The translations under genes and the position numbers were made by a program. A DNA stretch of 64,000 nt, taken from contig NC_036447.1 of NCBI RefSeq assembly GCF_002775205.1, forward strand, positions 28,394,245 through 28,458,244. Reading direction: 5' to 3'. This DNA comes from Xiphophorus maculatus. Its lineage: Eukaryota > Chordata > Actinopteri > Cyprinodontiformes > Poeciliidae. The notes under the pieces are model-generated. The model saw only the letters and a list, made by a program, of their open reading frames with translations. It searched no databases and had not been told where the DNA came from. Shown here in pieces: positions 38,095 to 50,246 of the stretch (position 1 is its first letter; every line of letters starts with the position of its first letter).

Positions 38095-38495
38095 TGGATT
38101 CAACAAAATTTTCTTGCACTTGTGTGATGGCTGCAGGTTCAGACACACAAATGTGGTAACATTCAATCACACCACACACAATTGTTCAGTCAGTCTCACC
38201 TCACTTATATTGTTTCTTTAAATCTTGGATTTAGTAGTGATGGGAAAACAACACAGAAACCTCCGCACATGCTTCAGTTAGGTTTCTGTGTGTTCTCCCC
38301 TTTGTCTTCTATGTAACCTGATCAGCCAGTACTTATGTTTCCTCTTTGTATTTCATTTAGATAGTTCTGTTTGTCTGTCTGAGTTGATTTCTGTTACTTT
38401 GACCTCTTTTATGGGCCCAATTTGGTCATTTTTACCTAAGTGTCTGTTTTGGGTTAAATAAAATACAATACTTTTTTAAATTTAACTTGTGCCTA

Positions 38496-39036
38496 TGTGG
38501 ACAAAAATCTGTAGGATAACAGATCAGGCTGAGACTCTGGCAAATGGCAAAGAGCAAAGCTTTATTTCATCTGCAGACGGAGAACAAACACAGCGGCGAG
38601 CTGCTCTGAGTTCTGATTTGGAGCTGCAAGCCCTCACAATATATAGAACTCATGTTACACAATGTGGTCACTCCAGTTTCAGTTGAACAATATACAAGCC
38701 ACGTAACCACACTGGAGGGTCAGTTAGCTCCTGGGATGATAAATCTTCTTGTTCAAATATGTGAGTTTCCAAAAATCAGGTTTGATAATGGAACAATTTT
38801 ACATAACAAGAACATTGTCAAACCAGAATATCCAGCAGGTGCACCAAACTCTTAACACTTTGAGCTGGTGATTTTCCATAGAGAAACTTCTTAAGCCTCA
38901 GAGCTTCTATCTAAACTATCTGTTCTTTTCTGTTAACAAATTCTGGCGTCTTGCTGTCGCTATCAGCCTGCTGCAGTGGCTGCAGGGACCCCTCTGACTG
39001 GTTCTGCAGAAACTCTCTAGCCTACATACTTTAACA
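38496..39036 (-). mobile_element. LTR-like fossil (541 bp), upstream of F
   Basis: Duplicate of 34234-34774, carried along with the unit; nearly identical. Confidence 0.5.
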
Positions 39037-39684
39037 GGTTGAACAACACTAATGTGGTTAAATGAGTAAAAGAATTAATCAAAATTGTTAAGAGACATAA
39101 TAAACTATTTTTACTTCACAAACGTTTTCTCTCACACTTTTGGAAAACAGTTAACAGTTAAACAGTTAACAGATGTCATTCAACCAGTGAAAACTTCATT
39201 ATTTATAGCAACCAAAGAGAAACCAGATTTTCTTTCTTACCCACTTCACGTTGCATGCATCAGTATGAATCAATGAAGCTGCTGTTTCACTTCCCAAAAA
39301 AATCTCCTAAAAAAATTATGCAAAGGCAGTTTTCAAAACTTGTACATTGGAAGCCAAACAGTTTTTTTGTAAAAAAATAAAATAAAATAAACATCAACAT
39401 GGAAACAAGGAGTCTCTCTTCCTTCAGAAAATCAGTTATATTTTATCAAGTTTTCCGTTGTGCAAAACTCACTGCAAGCTTGTGCAAAAACAGAAAATTT
39501 ACCAATTATTTTTAGTCTAGTTTCTAGTGTAAACCTCTCAGTTCACTTAAGAAAAGGCAAAACTACCATATAAATAACTTTGTAACAAAATATAGGAGCT
39601 ACTTGGTTTAAGTCAATTCCTTAATATTGATGACCAGGTTATTGTTTAATTTGCTAATTATTTAAGTTACAGGAGGGGTAAATG

Positions 39685-40116
39685 ATACGATAGATAAGAT
39701 AAGATAAATCTTTATTGTCATTGTCACAAGAACAACGAAATTCAAAAGGTGCCATCAGTCAGTGCACATCCCAAAAACAAAAAATAACTGTCTCACAATT
39801 CACACACAACGCAAGAATCAACAAACAACTGGCAAAAATCAAACAAACAAACAAAAAAAAACACTAAATAAGAACAGCCACATTCTCACATACATCATTT
39901 ATGATGATTCATGGTTGTTTTTGATTGCATTTAGTTTTGTTATGGCTATTGGGTAGAAACTGTCTCTGAGACGATTGGTTCTTGTTCTGATTGCTCTGTA
40001 TCTCCTGCCTGAAGGCAGCAGTGTGAACAGAGAATGCCCGGGGTGAGAAGTGTCCTTTGTGATGTGTTGTGCTTTTCTTAGACAGCGGTCTCTGTGCTAA
40101 CAGCTGTGCACTAATA
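39685..40116 (-). mobile_element. LINE-tail insertion in F 5' region
   Basis: Duplicate of 35422-35846 with the same AAATG flanks; the A-rich stretch differs slightly in length. Confidence 0.65.
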
Positions 40117-40230
40117 AAATGTTTTATTAGTGAAATAATCTGTCAATGGAATAAGAACTTTTTTCAAGTTTCTTTAGAAAGATGAGTTACTAAAGTTCTT
40201 ATGTATGCAGATGACCCCAAAAATCACTGT

Positions 40231-40341
40231 CCATCATGTCATTGGACATATCAGTGTCCATCCTGTGATTGGACAGATCAGTGCCCGTACTGTGATTGGT
40301 GGCTTCCTGCCCAGCAGGAAGTTGTGAACAGAGTTTAAAAG
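40231..40341 (+). promoter_or_regulatory. Promoter of copy F, three CCAAT units
   Basis: ATTGG at 40241, 40268 and 40295; TTTAAAAG at 40334-40341. Confidence 0.65.
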
Positions 40342-40385
40342 CAGGCCTGCAAGACTGCAGACATTCACATGAAGCTGGACCAGCA

Positions 40386-41974
40386 ATGGCTCTGCTGAAG
40401 GTTCTGCTGCTGCTGCTGGGGCTGGGTGAGTCAGACACACTGGAAACACTGGGCATACTGGAGACACTTCCTACTGGTTCCAGGGAGGCTGCTGCTCTCT
40501 GTGACTCTCAAACTTCCCTCTGATTCTTTGTCAGACATAAACTTTATTGTAAATAAATTGTGATGCTTTTCAATCTTTATCTGTTCATCCTTTTTCTGTT
40601 CCATCAGCCATGTTTGTTCCTAATTTCTGAATAAAGTCCTCTTTTTTTCCTCTTCAGGTGTTTCAATGAACTCACATGTTTCTCTGTACAAGAGAATCAT
40701 TGGAGGTCAAAACTGTAATGACACGGAGCGTCTTTATCATGTTCGGCTGGAGGGCGACAATGGTACTCATACGACCTTGTGTGGAGGATCTCTGATCCAC
40801 CCTGAGTGGATCCTGACTGCAGCTCACTGCTGGAAGTCGGAGCCAGGATGGTAGGAAAGAGTCATTCAGACAGTTTCATCTGCAGATGATCAGGTTTTCT
40901 ATGTGTTCATTATAATCTAACCTGTTCTGCAGGACTACCACAGCAACGTTAGGAGTTCATCCACGGACTGCTACACAGCAGAAACAAATAATCCAACACA
41001 ATCCTGTGATTTATGTTGACCAATGGCATCAGCAGCATGACATCATGTTGCTGAAGCTTCAGAGACCAGTAAGAAATATCCGTCCTGCTCTGCTACCAAC
41101 ATGCAATAATCGTCTTACGTTGTAAGTCTTTCTCTGGTCAAAAACATGACTTCAGGTTTTCTGTCTCCACTTCTCCGGTCCTGCTGCCTCTGCTTCAGCA
41201 CACCTGAGTCAGGTAATCAGGCCACCAGCAGAACCAGAACCTGTTTAGCTCAGGTGTGTTGGACCAGAGACATGTGAAGGATGCAGGACACCGTCACTGA
41301 GGACTGGAGGTGGACACTCCTGTGTCTGTGGATGAAATCCTTCATGGATTTATTTTCTGTTCTTTCATTGTTCCTCCTAATTATTCATTTTCTACATTGT
41401 CATCATTTTTGACATTTATCCTAATTGTGTTTCAGTGGTGCTACAGTTCAGCTGGCAGGAGATGGACTAACGACAACCAGCCGCAATAATCAGCGATGTG
41501 AGAGAAATATTGAAGTTTTGAGAATAAAATCTTTGTTTCTGTCTGTACAGAGAAGATTAAGAGAAGAACTTTTATGATTTTCATGTTTCTCTGCAGCACT
41601 CCGTGCTAGTGGTATTACACTACATCTTCAGTGTGTCGACATGAAAGTTACTGGTTTTTTCTATTCAATTAAATCTGGGCATGAATTCCTTGCTGAAGCA
41701 CAGAACAAGGATGCTAACTTTGTAAGTTTGTTTCTTCAATATTTCCCCACAAATAAAGGAAAACTTTCTGTTTTACAACATAAATATATTGTTATAAACT
41801 TTCCTGCAGGGTGACTCTGGTGGAGGAGTGGTGTTCAACAAGAAGATTGTTGGTGTGATTTCTAGCAGAGGAAAGAATTATGCATTTCGGAATCCAGTTT
41901 TTAGCATGGATGTGTGTGATTACTTGGAGTGGATAAGAAACACAACTGGGCTTAATAAGCCTAGAATATCATGA
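40386..41974 (+). CDS. Trypsin-like S1A serine protease, copy F
   Basis: Exons 40386-40425, 40658-40850, 40933-41121, 41436-41497, 41597-41721 and 41810-41974; 257 residues. Same exon 1, 2 and 4 products as E. Exon 3 differs in a short tract: CAGCAGAAACAA and an ACCAATGGCATC codon context give VDQWHQQH at the 99-loop, mixing D-like and E-like bases. Exon 5 reads FLAEA as in D rather than FFAEA as in E. KDANF, Phe220 and the triad are as in E. Confidence 0.88.
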
Positions 41975-42171
41975 AATAACATTTGATCAAATTTCCTCTC
42001 AGATGTAATTTTATTTTTACATCTCCATCAGTTTGTTCTAGATGTTTGTAGAACTGTCATAAATTAATAGGGTTTTTTTCTCACCTGACCTTGACCTCCC
42101 TAATGGAGCTTTCTCTGCCTCAGAAATGAAAAAATAAAACAACAAATGAATGAAAAAAATCATTTCTTGTC

Positions 42172-42365
42172 TGATAGGTATTTTGTTTACCTAAATACTA
42201 GGAAAGAACCACAGACAACGTTTATGAGTTTTCAACCAAGCTTCTGCAGAATTAGAGAACATAGCAAACCGCTTCTCCAAGGTGTTTACCATGGGTTCTG
42301 ATTCCCTGTAGCAGAGCCTGTCTTTTTATAAAGCAGCAGGAAGAAGGGAGTCAAGAATGGAATGT
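42172..42365 (-). mobile_element. Part of 443-bp solo LTR, F unit
   Basis: Same truncated fossil and junction as 37901-38094. Confidence 0.7.
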
Positions 42366-42766
42366 TGGATTCAACAAAATTTTCTTGCACTTGTGTGATG
42401 GCTGCAGGTTCAGACACACAAATGTGGTAACATTCAATCACACCACACACAATTGTTCAGTCAGTCTCACCTCACTTATATTGTTTCTTTAAATCTTGGA
42501 TTTAGTAGTGATGGGAAAACAACACAGAAACCTCCGCACATGCTTCAGTTAGGTTTCTGTGTGTTCTCCCCTTTGTCTTCTATGTAACCTGATCAGCCAG
42601 TACTTATGTTTCCTCTTTGTATTTCATTTAGATAGTTCTGTTTGTCTGTCTGAGTTGATTTCTGTTACTTTGACCTCTTTTATGGGCCCAATTTGGTCAT
42701 TTTTACCTAAGTGTCTGTTTTGGGTTAAATAAAATACAATACTTTTTTAAATTTAACTTGTGCCTA

Positions 42767-43307
42767 TGTGGACAAAAATCTGTAGGATAACAGATCAGGC
42801 TGAGACTCTGGCAAATGGCAAAGAGCAAAGCTTTATTTCATCTGCAGACGGAGAACAAACACAGCGGCGAGCTGCTCTGAGTTCTGATTTGGAGCTGCAA
42901 GCCCTCACAATATATAGAACTCATGTTACACAATGTGGTCACTCCAGTTTCAGTTGAACAATATACAAGCCACGTAACCACACTGGAGGGTCAGTTAGCT
43001 CCTGGGATGATAAATCTTCTTGTTCAAATATGTGAGTTTCCAAAAATCAGGTTTGATAATGGAACAATTTTACATAACAAGAACATTGTCAAACCAGAAT
43101 ATCCAGCAGGTGCACCAAACTCTTAACACTTTGAGCTGGTGATTTTCCATAGAGAAACTTCTTAAGCCTCAGAGCTTCTATCTAAACTATCTGTTCTTTT
43201 CTGTTAACAAATTCTGGCGTCTTGCTGTCGCTATCAGCCTGCTGCAGTGGCTGCAGGGACCCCTCTGACTGGTTCTGCAGAAACTCTCTAGCCTACATAC
43301 TTTAACA
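42767..43307 (-). mobile_element. LTR-like fossil (541 bp), upstream of G
   Basis: Duplicate of 34234-34774. Confidence 0.5.
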
Positions 43308-43955
43308 GGTTGAACAACACTAATGTGGTTAAATGAGTAAAAGAATTAATCAAAATTGTTAAGAGACATAATAAACTATTTTTACTTCACAAACGTTTTC
43401 TCTCACACTTTTGGAAAACAGTTAACAGTTAAACAGTTAACAGATGTCATTCAACCAGTGAAAACTTCATTATTTATAGCAACCAAAGAGAAACCAGATT
43501 TTCTTTCTTACCCACTTCACGTTGCATGCATCAGTATGAATCAATGAAGCTGCTGTTTCACTTCCCAAAAAAATCTCCTAAAAAAATTATGCAAAGGCAG
43601 TTTTCAAAACTTGTACATTGGAAGCCAAACAGTTTTTTTGTAAAAAAATAAAATAAAATAAACATCAACATGGAAACAAGGAGTCTCTCTTCCTTCAGAA
43701 AATCAGTTATATTTTATCAAGTTTTCCGTTGTGCAAAACTCACTGCAAGCTTGTGCAAAAACAGAAAATTTACCAATTATTTTTAGTCTAGTTTCTAGTG
43801 TAAACCTCTCAGTTCACTTAAGAAAAGGCAAATCTACCATATAAATAACTTTGTAACAAAATATAGGAGCTACTTGGTTTAAGTCAATTCCTTAATATTG
43901 ATGACCAGGTTATTGTTTAATTTGCTAATTATTTAAGTTACAGGAGGGGTAAATG

Positions 43956-44387
43956 ATACGATAGATAAGATAAGATAAATCTTTATTGTCATTGTCACAA
44001 GAACAACGAAATTCAAAAGGTGCCATCAGTCAGTGCACATCCCAAAAACAAAAAATAACTGTCTCACAATTCACACACAACGCAAGAATCAACAAACAAC
44101 TGGCAAAAATCAAACAAACAAACAAAAAAAAACACTAAATAAGAACAGCCACATTCTCACATACATCATTTATGATGATTCATGGTTGTTTTTGATTGCA
44201 TTTAGTTTTGTTATGGCTATTGGGTAGAAACTGTCTCTGAGACGATTGGTTCTTGTTCTGATTGCTCTGTATCTTCTGCCTGAAGGCAGCAGTGTGAACA
44301 GAGAATGCCCGGGGTGAGAAGTGTCCTTTGTGATGTGTTGTGCTTTTCTTAGACAGTGGTCTCTGTGCTAACAGCTGTGCACTAATA
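43956..44387 (-). mobile_element. LINE-tail insertion in G 5' region
   Basis: Duplicate of 35422-35846 with the same AAATG flanks, about 115 bp before the CCAAT cluster of G. Confidence 0.65.
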
Positions 44388-44505
44388 AAATGTTTTATTA
44401 GTGAAATAATCTATCAATGGAATAAGAACTTTTTTCAAATTTCTTTAGAAAGATGAGTTACTAAAGTTCTTATGTATGCAGATGACCCCAAAAATCACTG
44501 TCCAT

Positions 44506-44666
44506 CATGTCATTGGACATATCAGTGTCCATCCTGTGATTGGACAGATCAGTGCCCGTACTGTGATTGGACAGATCAGTGTCCGTCCTGTGATTGGACA
44601 GATCAGTGCCCGTACTGTGATTGGTGGCTTCCTGCCCAGCAGGAAGTTGTGAACAAAGTTTAAAAG
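44506..44666 (+). promoter_or_regulatory. Promoter of copy G, five CCAAT units
   Basis: ATTGG at 44512, 44539, 44566, 44593 and 44620 in exact 27-bp steps; TTTAAAAG at 44659-44666. Largest unit number, shared with J. Confidence 0.68.
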
Positions 44667-44708
44667 CTGGTGCAGGACTGTAGACATTCACAGGAAGCTG
44701 GACCAGCA

Positions 44709-46304
44709 ATGGCTCTGCTGAAGGTTCTGCTGCTGCTGCTGCTGCTGGGGCTGGGTGAGTCAGACACACTGGAAACACTGGGCATACTGGAGACACTTCC
44801 TACTGGTTCCAGGGAGGCTGCTGCTCTCTGTGCCTCTCAAACTTCCCTCTGATTCTTTGTCAGACATAAACTTCATTTCATATAGATTGTGATGCTTTTC
44901 AATCTTTATCTGTTCATCCTTTTTCTGTTCCATCAACCATGTTTACTCCTGATTTATGAATAAAGTCCTCTTTTTTTTCTTCTTCAGGTGTTTCAATGAA
45001 CTCACATGTTTCTCTGTACAAGAGAATCATTGGAGGTCAAAACTGTAATGACACAGAACGTCTTTATCATGTTCGGCTGGAGTTCGACAATGATACTCAT
45101 ATGAGCTTGTGTGGAGGATCTCTGATCCACCGTCAGTGGATCCTGACTGCAGCTCACTGCTGGAAGTCGGAGCCTGGATGGTAGGAAAGAGTCATTCAGA
45201 CAGTTTTATGAGCAGATGATCAGGTTTTTTATGTGTTCATTATAATCTAAGCTGTTCTGCAGGACTACCACAGCAAAGTTAGGAGTTCATCCACGGACTG
45301 CTACACAGGAGAAACAAATAATCCAACACAATCCTGTGATTTATGTTAACAAATGGCATTACCAGCATGACATCATGTTGCTGAAGCTTCAGAGGCCAGT
45401 AAGAAATATCCGTCCTGTTCGTCTACCAAGGTGCAATAATCGTATTACGATGTAAGTCTTTCTCTGGTCAAAAACATGATTTCAGGTTTTCTGTCTCCAC
45501 TTCTCCAGTCCTGTTGCCTCTGCTTCAGCACACCTGAGTCAGGTAATCAGGCCACCAGCAGAACCAGAACTTGTTTAGCTCAGGTGTGTTGGACCAGAGA
45601 CATGTGAAGGACGCAGGACACCGTTACTGAGGACTGGAGGTGGACACTCCTGTGTCTGTGGATGAAATCCTTCATGGATTTATTTTCTGTTCTTTCATTG
45701 TTCCTCCTAATTATTCATTTTCTACATTGTCATCATTTTTGACATTTATCCTAATTGTGTTTCAGTGGTGCTACAGTTCAGCTGGCAGGAGAAGGACTAA
45801 CAACAACCAGCCCCAATAATTCACTCTGTGAGAGAAATATTGAAGTTATGAGAGTAAAATCTTTGTTTCTGTCTATACAGAGAAGGTTTAGTGAAGAACA
45901 CTTTTATGATTTTCATGTTTCTCTGTAGCATTCGGTGCTTCTCTTCCACCACATCTTCAGTGTGTCGACATGAAAGTTACTGGTTTTTTCTTTACGATTA
46001 CATCTGGGCATGAATTCTTTGCTGAAGCACAGAACACAGATGCGTACTTTGTAAGTTTGTTTCTTCAATATTTCTCCACAGACAAAGGAAAACTTTTCTG
46101 TTTTACAACATAAATATATTGTTATAAACTTTCCTGCAGGGTGACTCTGGTGGAGGAGTGGTGTTCAACAAGAAGATTGTTGGTGTGATTTCTAGCAGAG
46201 GAAAGAGTGTTTCATTTCGGAATCCAGTTTTTAGCATGGATGTGTGTGATTACTTGGAGTGGATAAGAAACACAACTGGGCTTAATAAGCCTAAAATATC
46301 ATGA
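44709..46304 (+). CDS. Trypsin-like S1A serine protease, copy G
   Basis: Exons 44709-44754, 44988-45180, 45263-45451, 45766-45827, 45929-46050 and 46140-46304; 258 residues. The signal peptide has seven CTG codons in a row against five elsewhere, adding two Leu. 37-loop LEFDNDTHMSL and LIHRQW, 99-loop VNKWHYQH, exon 5 FFTITSGHEF, S1 base TDAYF, 220 region SVSFRN: a distinct specificity class shared with H and J. Asp189 and the triad are intact. The exon 5 acceptor is TAG rather than CAG. Upstream DNA is E/F type, so the gene is a hybrid. Confidence 0.88.
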
Positions 46305-46502
46305 AATAACATTTCATCAAATTTCCTCTCAGATGTAATTTTATTTTTACATCTCCATCAGTTTGTTCTAGAGGTTTGTAGAATTGTGATAAATTAAAAG
46401 TTTTTTTTTTCTCACCTGACCTTGACCTCCCTAATGGAGCTTTCTCTGCCTCAGAAATGAAAAAATAAAACAATAAATGAATGAAAAAAATAATTTCTTG
46501 TC

Positions 46503-46945
46503 TGATAGGTATTTTGTTTACCTAAATACAAGGAAAGAACCACAGACAACGTTTATGAGTTTTCAACCAAGCTTCTGCAGAATTAGAGAACATAGCAAAC
46601 CGCTTCTCCAAGGTGTTTACCATGGGTTCTGATTCCCTGTAGCAGAGCCTGTCTTTTTATAAAGCAGCAGGAAGAAGGGAGTCAAGAATGGAATGTTGAG
46701 GTAATAAATCATCAGAAGCCTATTCTGAAACAAGGAAGAACTAAATTCTACAAACAAGCAGTTTAAGGAGTAACCCAAGATAAGAAACAGCTGCAACTTC
46801 AAGGTTTAGGGAAAAAGCAAAGTTTTGTCTTTCACACGGTTTAACAAATTCCTCCTCTCTGGGGTGTGAATTCTAACCCTTTAAATGAAAAACAAACTGG
46901 TATCTACTTATGTAAGAATGATAACAAAACATAATTATTCTAACA
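46503..46945 (-). mobile_element. Solo LTR fossil (443 bp), G unit
   Basis: Same LTR as 33140-33582, here with a perfect 5-bp duplication TTGTC (46498-46502 and 46946-46950). Confidence 0.78.
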
Positions 46946-48131
46946 TTGTCTGATCGTCTTTACATTCATGGTTCAGTTTGTTCACTTGATATTTTTCCTG
47001 AACAGAGTCTACAAACATGACATGAGTTTTAAATCACATGACGAGAAACACCAGAAGTAATTTATTTATTCAGTTTTTTTGGCTTTATTTTACATCAGAA
47101 ATGAACATAGAGCATCTAAACTCTGCAGCTCTGGAGTTGCTATTCCAGATTTAGTTGTAGTGAACTTTAAACTCCAAGACCAAAGAGCTGTACACAACCA
47201 TAATGAAACAGCAGTCACATTATTCAACAATTAACAAAGAATGAAATAAAACATCTTAAAAATAAATAATAGCATGACTTTTTAATAAAGGAAATAAAAA
47301 GTTCAATACTTAAAAACAATTTAAAAGTCAAAATCAGGAATGAAATAGAAGTTTCAAGGAAATATGTAAAACCAGATATAACTAATTAATGGTAGCTTCT
47401 CGTTGCCACATTTTTCACATAAAAATGATAGAAAATTTTCCTCTATTGCAGTAAAGCAACGTGTCAATGTTAATTTTAATTTTCTTTCACTGTTGAAATT
47501 AAATTTAAATTACGTTTATTACGTAAAACTTGTAAGAAATCACAACTTGTTTTATAAAAGTTTAAATATGACAGACGTTCTCTGTCAAGTTTATAGTAAC
47601 ATCTGGAAAAAGTAAAAAGATGTTAGTACTGACAAAATATATCATTAAATACTATTTTGATAGGTTTTTCATCGATATTACATCAGATTGAACAGAAAAA
47701 AAGGTTTGCATTGCAGAGAATAATCCTGCCTCCATGTTAAGTTCTTGATGTATGAGGTTGAAGAACAGTCAGTGGGTTGAAATCATGAATTAATTCATTA
47801 ATACCAAAATACAGCAGGCCCACTTCTCTTGCTACTGTTAGGAGAATCATTGAATTTGGTATGTTTTTACCCATTGGTTTCAGCCATGTTTTATCATGTT
47901 TAATTACTCCCACAAATGTGACACATTTGTATCACCTTTATGGGATGTGCCCAGGGTTTTGCAACACTCAGGGCTGCTGGCCGTTATTGGAGACGTGGCA
48001 TTCTGTGTGTGGAGCCACGGGACAATGCAATGGTTTGAAAGAACGGTCCGCCATATTTTAGCTTAGCATCCACATGAACCACACTTAATGATTTTGGCGG
48101 GGTGGTGTCTGTGCCTCCCCATCAGGGGGGC

Positions 48132-48450
48132 TGTTAGGAATAAATTATTCTGTTTTCCTCTCTCTTTTAGCTGCTTGCATGCTCATTTTTACACAAACAC
48201 ACACGCATTCCACCCCCCGCCCCCTATCCACCACCCTCCCCACACACGTGCATATATACACATGAAAGGATAAAGGAAATGACATATTAGGGAACACCAT
48301 CTTTAGGGCACAGCTTTGATAAAAACCTACAGAAGGAATCAGAAACTGTTGTCCCACAAACAAACATGGCAACGGTCCAATGCTGCATTTTGGTCTTAAT
48401 ATAGTTGATTATTTAAACTTGTTGACTCTTCTATAAACTCATACATTACA
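48132..48450 (+). mobile_element. Solo-LTR-like fossil (319 bp), G unit
   Basis: TGTTAGG to ATTACA with TATA-like CATATATACA, a polyadenylation-like TTAATATAG and an R/U5-like end. Its right flank matches that of the A and B fossils, so they share one ancestral insertion on that side. A C/CA-rich tract (about 48197-48247) lies inside. Confidence 0.5.
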
Positions 48451-50095
48451 AACCAAACTAGGGAGAAAAGCTAATCTTGAACAATATCATTTAAATATTC
48501 ATCCCATGTTAGTAGACCAAATTTTATTGCATTAAAACTTAAAGGTGGAATTGATCTGTTGCTCACCTTAGGGGTGACTCCAAGTCAAGCAAATATTGTA
48601 GCATGAGTTCTGCTTTATTTTCTCCTCATTCTGGTTCCTCTCTAAGGTGATGTTCTGCCTTAATCAGTTTATTTCATGTGTGACTGTCACCAGTCTTAAA
48701 TGTTATGGTTATTTCAGTATACAGCTGTGTGCATGTGAGCAGATAAAGCAGAAAAGACAAAGAGTCCTTTTGTCCATAACAGTGTGTTCCTTATGAATTT
48801 CTTGTAACATTTTTGGTCTATAAAGTTACAAGATTCATAGTTTCTTCTAAGAAGGACATTTTAGTTCCATTAATCATTTTATTTTTCAAAACGTAGAAGC
48901 AGGATGTTTTTTCTATTTTTTCATGTTCTTCTTTAACTTGATCTTTGTTAGTATATTAGCTCCACTTTACACCAAACTAACATTTAGCCACATAAAACAT
49001 GTTTATGTTTTCAGTAGCAGATGAATATGTAATCACATCTCTAGTTAGTCAAATCACAGACTGTTACTGGCTGGTTCGTGTTGTTGCTCCACCCCACTGC
49101 TTCTCTCCCTTCTTCCTGGTTTCCTCATGGTCTCTTCATGTCTCTGGTTTGGGTTTATTTTTGTTCCGTGGACTTTGTTTTTTTATAAGTTTGATTTTTT
49201 AAATTAAATCTACAACAGAACTTTAATTTTTCCTGCCTGCTGCATTTGGGTCCACACTTCTACCACAATGGAAGTCCAATGGTAATGCAATGGACTTTAA
49301 TGTCACTCTGTCCATTGTGGTCAGTTTGGAATGAATATATGTAATGAAAACATCTACATATAAATTAAATAGTCTTTTAAAAACCACAATAAAGCTTAAT
49401 TTGTTACAAAATAAAATGGCAACAATCACTTATTTCCTTAAATCTTCAAGTAAAGAACTGAAATTTCAGAATGTTTTTACAGCCAAAATATTTGCTGGAA
49501 ATGGAGCATATTGTAGATCTATAGTCAGAGTAATGACATCAATAAATACCTGTCAAAATATTGCCACTGATGCATGACGTCCACTTTAGTGGACAGGTGA
49601 CCAGCTGTAATTTCTGTAAATACAAAGTTGTTATTTGGGAACTACATCAATAGTCTTAGTCTTTCGGAGTTGCTTTATGTCACAATATATATTTTTTAGC
49701 TGCAAGAGTTTTCTACAGTAGAAGGAGGGACTTAATATTCCTGATATGGTTGACATGCTTTTTCATCTGTCTGCCATATTGGATTTAACTAAATTTTCTT
49801 GCACTTGTGTGATGGCTGCAGGTACAGACACACAAATGTGGTAACATTCAATCACACCACACACAATTGTTCAGTCAGTCTCACCTCACTTCTATTGTTT
49901 CTTTAAATGTTGGATTTAGTAATGATGGGAAAACAACACAGAAACCTCGGCACATGCTTCAGTTAGGTTTTTGGGGTAAATGTTTTATTTGTAAAATAAT
50001 ATATCAATGGAATAAGAACATTTTTTAAGTTTCTTTAGAAAGATGAGTTGTTAAAGTTCCTATGTATGCAGATGACCCCAAAAATCACTGTCCAT

Positions 50096-50202
50096 CCTGT
50101 CATTGGACAGATCACTGTCCATCCTCTCATTGGACATATCAGTGTCCGTCCTGTGATTGGTGGCTTCCTGTCCAGCAGGAAGTTGTGAACAAAGTTTAAA
50201 AG
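50096..50202 (+). promoter_or_regulatory. Promoter of copy H, three CCAAT units
   Basis: ATTGG at 50102, 50129 and 50156; TTTAAAAG at 50195-50202. No LINE-tail insertion upstream. Confidence 0.65.
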
Positions 50203-50246
50203 CAGGCCTGCAAGACTGCAGACATTCACAGGAAGCTGGACCAGCA

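Larger units (their letters stand above)
37704..40240. other. Spacer between copies E and F
   Basis: Short-type spacer. The 443-bp LTR is cut after about 195 bp (37901-about 38094) and joined directly to TGGATTCAACAAAATT, a junction shared after F and I. It then carries the LTR-like fossil (38496-39036) and the LINE-tail insertion (39685-40116). Confidence 0.65.
41975..44505. other. Spacer between copies F and G
   Basis: Short-type spacer nearly identical to that between E and F: truncated LTR (42172-about 42365), LTR-like fossil (42767-43307) and LINE-tail insertion (43956-44387). It recurs at about 56153-58690 with a 14.18-kb shift. Confidence 0.65.
46305..50095. other. Long spacer between copies G and H
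   Basis: Long-type spacer with the full 443-bp LTR (46503-46945), solo-LTR-like fossil (48132-48450) and palindrome at 49579-49594. It lacks the SINE, LINE and Gypsy insertions present in the C unit, so it shows the empty sites. It is nearly identical to 60483-64000. Confidence 0.65.

Noticed and set aside
44512-44624. CRISPR-like array (27-bp repeats)
   Set aside because: The repeats are directly contiguous with no spacers, and the context is a eukaryotic promoter.
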